Shown: positions 60,396 to 64,000 of the stretch, in pieces
How positions within the stretch are numbered: position 1 is the stretch's first letter
Layout: the number at the start of each line of letters is the position of its first letter
From: RPQJ01 sp963793005
GTDB lineage: Bacteria; Pseudomonadota; Gammaproteobacteria; Steroidobacterales; Steroidobacteraceae
Assembly (NCBI GenBank): GCA_963793005.1
Contig: CAWBYP010000002.1
Location: 620,001 to 684,000 of the forward strand
DNA length: 64,000 nt
Direction: 5' to 3'
The notes under the pieces: model-generated
Seen by the model: only the letters and a program-made list of their open reading frames with translations
What the model was told of the DNA's origin: nothing
Databases searched by the model: none
Translations under genes and position numbers: made by a program

Positions 60396-60418
60396 CCACG
60401 CTTGCCCGGAGAACCCGC

Positions 60419-61612
60419 GTGGACCAGACATTCCTCGACCGACTCGCCCGCCAGTGCGAAGAGCTGAAGGGCTCGGGGCTCTTCAAGCCCGAGCGCGTGC
60501 TCGACTCGCCGCAGCAGCCGGTCGTGCGGCTGGCCGACGGGCGCGAACTGCTGAACCTGTGCGCGAACAACTATCTCGCGCTTGCCAACCACCCCTCCAT
60601 CATCGAAGCCGGTCACCAGGCCCTCGACACCCACGGCTATGGCATGGCTTCGGTGCGCTTCATCTGCGGCACCCAGACGGTGCACAAGCAGCTCGAGGCG
60701 CGACTCGCGGCTTTCCTCGGCATGGACGACGCGATTCTGTATTCGTCCTGCTTCGACGCCAATGGCGGGCTGTTCGAGACGCTGCTCGACGAGCAGGACG
60801 CAGTCATCAGTGACGCGCTCAATCACGCCAGCATCATCGACGGTGTGCGGCTCTGCAAGGCGCAGCGCCTGCGCTACGCGAACGACGACCTCGATGAACT
60901 CGAGACCCGGCTCAAGGAAGCATCCGGCGCGCGCACCAGGCTGATCGCCACCGACGGGGTGTTCTCTATGGACGGCGTGATCGCACGCCTCACGGACATC
61001 TGCGACCTCGCGGATAGATATGGCGCGCTGGTGATGGTCGACGACTCGCACGCCACTGGATTCGTGGGCCAGGGCGGTCGCGGCACGCCGGAGTACCGCG
61101 GGGTCATGGGACGCGTCGACATCCTCACCGGGACGCTCGGCAAGGCACTCGGCGGCGCGGCGGGCGGTTACACGGCAGCGCGCAAGGAAATCGTAGCCTG
61201 GCTCAGGCAGCGCTCGCGGCCGTACCTGTTCTCTAACAGCATTCCGCCGGTGATTGCAGCGGGCACGCTGCGCGTGCTCGACCTCGTCGAAGCGGGCGAC
61301 GAGCTCCGCGCACAGCTGCGCCGCAACACCACCCACTTCCGCCAGCGGATGACCGCGGCAGGCTTCGACATCGTGCCGGGTGAGCACCCGATCGCACCGG
61401 TGATGCTGGGCGATGCCGCCCTCGCCGCCCGGTTCGCCGAACGCCTGCTCGACCTCGGCGTGTACGTCATCGGCTTCTCGTTCCCGGTCGTGCCGATGGG
61501 CAAGGCACGCATCCGCACGCAGATGTGCGCCGGGCATACCATCGAGCAGCTCGACCGGGCTGTCGACGCATTCTTGTCCGTTGGGCGTGAACTCGGCGTG
61601 CTCAAGGCATGA
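60419..61612 (+). CDS. kbl: Glycine C-acetyltransferase (2-amino-3-ketobutyrate CoA ligase)
   Basis: 397 residues. This PLP enzyme splits 2-amino-3-ketobutyrate with CoA into glycine and acetyl-CoA, the second step of threonine degradation through Tdh. The PLP lysine is K242 in ILTGTLGKALGGAAGGY; VMVDDSHATGFVG supplies the pyridine-N Asp. GTG 60419 is preceded by GGAG at seven bases. It lies 19 bases before tdh, the conserved kbl-tdh pair, here under a consensus -10 box. Confidence 0.97.
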   Translation: MDQTFLDRLARQCEELKGSGLFKPERVLDSPQQPVVRLADGRELLNLCANNYLALANHPSIIEAGHQALDTHGYGMASVRFICGTQTVHKQLEARLAAFLGMDDAILYSSCFDANGGLFETLLDEQDAVISDALNHASIIDGVRLCKAQRLRYANDDLDELETRLKEASGARTRLIATDGVFSMDGVIARLTDICDLADRYGALVMVDDSHATGFVGQGGRGTPEYRGVMGRVDILTGTLGKALGGAAGGYTAARKEIVAWLRQRSRPYLFSNSIPPVIAAGTLRVLDLVEAGDELRAQLRRNTTHFRQRMTAAGFDIVPGEHPIAPVMLGDAALAARFAERLLDLGVYVIGFSFPVVPMGKARIRTQMCAGHTIEQLDRAVDAFLSVGRELGVLKA

Positions 61613-61631
61613 GGCCGCAAGGAGTCCGAAA

Positions 61632-62660
61632 ATGAAGGCACTGGTCAAGGCTGAACGCACGCCAGGAATCTGGCTCGAGGACGTGCCGGAGCCAAAGGTC
61701 GGCCCGAACGACGTGCTGATCAGGATCCGCAAGACCGCGATCTGCGGGACGGACATGCACATCTACCTCTGGGACCACTGGGCGCAGAAGACGATCCCCG
61801 TGCCGATGCACGTCGGTCACGAGTACTGCGGCGAGATCGTGGAAGTGGGCAGCGAGGTGCAGGGCTTCGCGATCGGCGATCGAGTCTCGGGCGAAGGCCA
61901 CATTACCTGCGGTTACTGCCGCAACTGCCGCGCGGGACGCCGGCACCTGTGCCGCAACACCGTTGGAGTGGGCGTGAACCGGCCGGGGTGTTTCGCGGAG
62001 TACCTGTCCATTCCGGCTTTCAATGCCTTCAAGCTGCCTGATTCCATCACCGACGAGATCGCCTCGATTCTCGATCCGTTCGGCAATGCCACGCACACCG
62101 CGCTCTCGTTCAACCTCGTCGGCGAGGACGTGCTGATCACCGGCGCGGGCCCGATCGGGATCATGGCGACCGCGATTGCGCGCCACGTGGGGGCCCGCCA
62201 CATCGTCATAACCGATGTCAACGACTACCGCCTCGACCTCGCGCGCAAGCTTGGCGCGACACGCGCGGTCAATGTCACGCGGGAATCGATCGAAGACACG
62301 ATGAAGTCGCTCGGCATGGCCGAGGGCTTCGACGTCGGGCTGGAGATGTCCGGCAACCCCAGGGCGTTCCGCGACCTGCTGCGCACCATGCATCACGGCG
62401 GCAACGTCGCGCTGCTGGGTATCCCGCCGGATGAAACAGCCATCGACTGGAACGACGTGATCTTCAAGGGGCTGATGCTCAAGGGCGTGTACGGTCGCGA
62501 GATGTTCGAGACCTGGTACAAGATGGCTGCAATGCTGCAAAGCGGCCTGGATATCAGCGCGATCATTACGCACCGATTCCCGATTGCAGAATTCCGCGAA
62601 GGCTTCGAAGTGATGCGCAGCGGCCAGTCCGGCAAGGTCATCCTCGACTGGGCCGCATGA
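61632..62660 (+). CDS. tdh: L-threonine 3-dehydrogenase
   Basis: 342 residues. A zinc-dependent medium-chain dehydrogenase that oxidises threonine to 2-amino-3-ketobutyrate. The catalytic zinc Cys is C38 in KTAICGTDMHIYLWDHW; structural zinc cysteines lie in CGYCRNCRAGRRHLC. The NAD motif is VLITGAGPIGIMATAIA. ATG 61632 gives the canonical MKALVKAERTPGIWLEDVPE start. It follows kbl by 19 bases, and its TGA overlaps the next gene's ATG (62657-62660). Confidence 0.98.
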   Translation: MKALVKAERTPGIWLEDVPEPKVGPNDVLIRIRKTAICGTDMHIYLWDHWAQKTIPVPMHVGHEYCGEIVEVGSEVQGFAIGDRVSGEGHITCGYCRNCRAGRRHLCRNTVGVGVNRPGCFAEYLSIPAFNAFKLPDSITDEIASILDPFGNATHTALSFNLVGEDVLITGAGPIGIMATAIARHVGARHIVITDVNDYRLDLARKLGATRAVNVTRESIEDTMKSLGMAEGFDVGLEMSGNPRAFRDLLRTMHHGGNVALLGIPPDETAIDWNDVIFKGLMLKGVYGREMFETWYKMAAMLQSGLDISAIITHRFPIAEFREGFEVMRSGQSGKVILDWAA

Positions 62661-63613
62661 GACGCGCGGCGAGGGTCGCCACCGCGGCAGCCGCAGCGCT
62701 GGGGCTCATCGTCGCGGGTTTCATCGCTCTCAACTGGGCACCGGATCGCCCGGTCTCCGAGCTCGAGGCGCGCTGGGCGCCTCCACCGTCGACGTTCATC
62801 GAGATCGAAGGCATGCGGGTACACGTGCGGGACGAGGGCCAGCGCGACGACCCGGTGCCGATCGTGCTGCTGCACGGCACCTCAGCATCGCTGCACACCT
62901 GGGACGGCTGGGTACGGGCGCTCGAAGACCGGCGTCGTGTCATTCGCGTCGACATGCCGGGTTTCGGACTGACCGGCCCGGCGCCCGGCGGCGAATACGC
63001 TATGGCCAGCTACGTCCGGTTCATCACCGCGGTGCTGGATCACCTTGGCGTGAAGCACTGCGTACTGGCCGGCAATTCGTTCGGCGGCTGGGTTGCGTGG
63101 GAGACCGCGCTCGCCGACCCCGGGCGCGTCGAGGCGCTGGTACTGGTCGACTCTGCCGGATACGCGATCCGGTCCGAGTCCGTGCCGCTTGCGTTCCGGG
63201 TGGCGAAGATCCCGGTCCTCAACCGGCTGATGGAAGTGACGCTGCCGCGACGGCTGGTGGAGTCGAGTGTCAGGAACGTCTACGGAGACGCGGGCAAGGT
63301 CACGCCCGCGCTGGTCGACCGTTACTACGAGATCAGCCTGCGAGAAGGAAACCGCAAGGCACTGGTGCAGCGGTTCGTGCAGGCGCCGCTCGGGATCGAC
63401 GAGGGGCGGATTCGCGAGCTCCGCGTGCCGACGCTGATCCTCTGGGGCGGGCGTGACAGGCTGATCCCGGCCGAGTACGGCGGCGTGTTCCTGCGCGACA
63501 TCGCCGGGAGCAGGCTGGTGATCTTCGACGACCTTGGGCACGTACCGCAGGAGGAGGACCCTGCGCGCACGGTCGCCGCCGTCGAATCGTTCCTGGCCGG
63601 GCTTCCTGGCTGA
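62657..63613 (+). CDS. Membrane-anchored alpha/beta hydrolase
   Basis: 318 residues. One N-terminal hydrophobic segment (VATAAAAALGLIVAGFIAL) anchors or exports the enzyme. The hydrolase domain shows VLLHGTSASLHTWDGW (oxyanion region), the nucleophile motif GNSFGG, the acid in LWGGRDRLIP and the base in DLGHVPQEEDP. These are typical of carboxylesterase or C-C hydrolase types; the substrate is unknown. ATG 62657 overlaps the tdh stop by four bases, so it is in the kbl-tdh operon, which is not a usual arrangement. Confidence 0.9.
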   Translation: MRRAARVATAAAAALGLIVAGFIALNWAPDRPVSELEARWAPPPSTFIEIEGMRVHVRDEGQRDDPVPIVLLHGTSASLHTWDGWVRALEDRRRVIRVDMPGFGLTGPAPGGEYAMASYVRFITAVLDHLGVKHCVLAGNSFGGWVAWETALADPGRVEALVLVDSAGYAIRSESVPLAFRVAKIPVLNRLMEVTLPRRLVESSVRNVYGDAGKVTPALVDRYYEISLREGNRKALVQRFVQAPLGIDEGRIRELRVPTLILWGGRDRLIPAEYGGVFLRDIAGSRLVIFDDLGHVPQEEDPARTVAAVESFLAGLPG

Positions 63614-63741
63614 ACGGACGATAGCAGCGAGACGCACGTGATACGCACCAGCCGGATCGATAATGGCGACGCTACCGTGGTGGCTGGGAAGTGGCGCGGC
63701 CAACTGGGCGAGGCAAAGATGCGCGAGCGGCTCGGAGGCAC

Positions 63742-64000
63742 ATGAAGCACCTGTTCGACCCACTGGATTTCAAGCGCGGCCGGGCGATGAACAACCGCTT
63801 CATGCTGGCGCCGCTTACCAACTGCCAGAGCCACGACGACGGCACGCTGTCGGACGACGAATACCGTTGGCTCACAATGCGCGCCGAGGGCGGGTTCGGC
63901 CTGACCATGACCTGCGCCTCGCACGTGCAGGCGCGGGGGCGCGGCTTCCCCGGACAGCTGGGCATCTTCTCCGACGCGCAGTTGGACGGTCTCGCGCGCC
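63742..64000 (+). CDS. NADH:flavin oxidoreductase (Old Yellow Enzyme family), 5' part only
   Basis: Starts at ATG 63742 (GGAGG upstream) and runs off the window after 86 codons. The start MKHLFDPLDFKRGRAMNNRF followed by MLAPLTNCQSHDDG and the LTMRAEGGFGLTMTCASHV segment is the N-terminal part of the FMN barrel in OYE-like ene-reductases. The 128-base gap before it shows nothing distinct. Confidence 0.88.
   Translation, partial: MKHLFDPLDFKRGRAMNNRFMLAPLTNCQSHDDGTLSDDEYRWLTMRAEGGFGLTMTCASHVQARGRGFPGQLGIFSDAQLDGLAR

Overview
The window is a 64-kb piece of a GC-rich proteobacterial chromosome. Gene content and order point to a gammaproteobacterium. The blocks serS-rarA-(VanZ)-lolA-ftsK, trxB-(acyltransferase)-aat-infA and clpA-clpS follow the order known from Escherichia and Pseudomonas. 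dnaX-ybaB-recR with the SRP RNA, and divergent ppsR/ppsA, fit the same group. Wax-ester-synthase-type acyltransferases and a short QueF suggest an environmental lineage of the Steroidobacterales/Woeseiales kind. That placement is inference; no 16S gene is present. The window is almost entirely chromosomal housekeeping and accessory metabolism: I see no prophage, integrase, transposase, plasmid function or CRISPR array.

Layout. 1-6.7 kb: end of a periplasmic adaptor and two tandem RND permeases. 6.7-11.5 kb: a coiled-coil protein, a DUF1249 protein and ppsR, divergent from ppsA. 11.5-11.85 kb: the only gap over 300 bases, holding two related hairpin elements in opposite orientation. 11.9-17.0 kb: recR, ybaB, dnaX, the SRP RNA with its own promoter, queF and an exported M3 peptidase, all leftward. 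17.2-27 kb: a lipid region with an alpha/beta hydrolase, two divergent WS/DGAT genes (one frameshifted) and a five-gene acyl-CoA dehydrogenase/kinase/SDR operon, with a LysR gene divergent from it. 28-33 kb: an exported M64 peptidase coupled to the LysR gene, a CHRD protein, an amidohydrolase, a DUF3187 protein, a frameshifted DsrE-like gene and a GFA protein. 33.5-39.2 kb: one giant exported repeat protein with an internal CTERM-type sorting signal and a C-terminal outer-membrane barrel. 39.2-51.3 kb: tRNA-Ser(UGA) just after serS, then the conserved block up to clpS. 51.5-57.5 kb: type II secretion genes gspC, gspD (frameshifted), gspE and gspF. 57.6-64 kb: a DUF3313 protein, a methyltransferase, a queuosine-precursor transporter, hslR divergent from the threonine catabolism genes kbl-tdh, an alpha/beta hydrolase and the start of an Old Yellow Enzyme gene.

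How genes may work together. Aat, ClpS and ClpA form the leucine/phenylalanine branch of the bacterial N-degron pathway. QueF and the YhhQ-type carrier both feed queuosine synthesis. Kbl and Tdh convert threonine to glycine and acetyl-CoA. The kinase-like protein beside an acyl-CoA dehydrogenase mirrors the two halves of animal ACAD10/11 and may handle 4-hydroxyacyl-CoAs.

Three genes (a WS/DGAT gene, a DsrE-like gene and gspD) carry single-base frameshifts. Because all three look otherwise well conserved, base-calling error should be excluded before treating them as pseudogenes.
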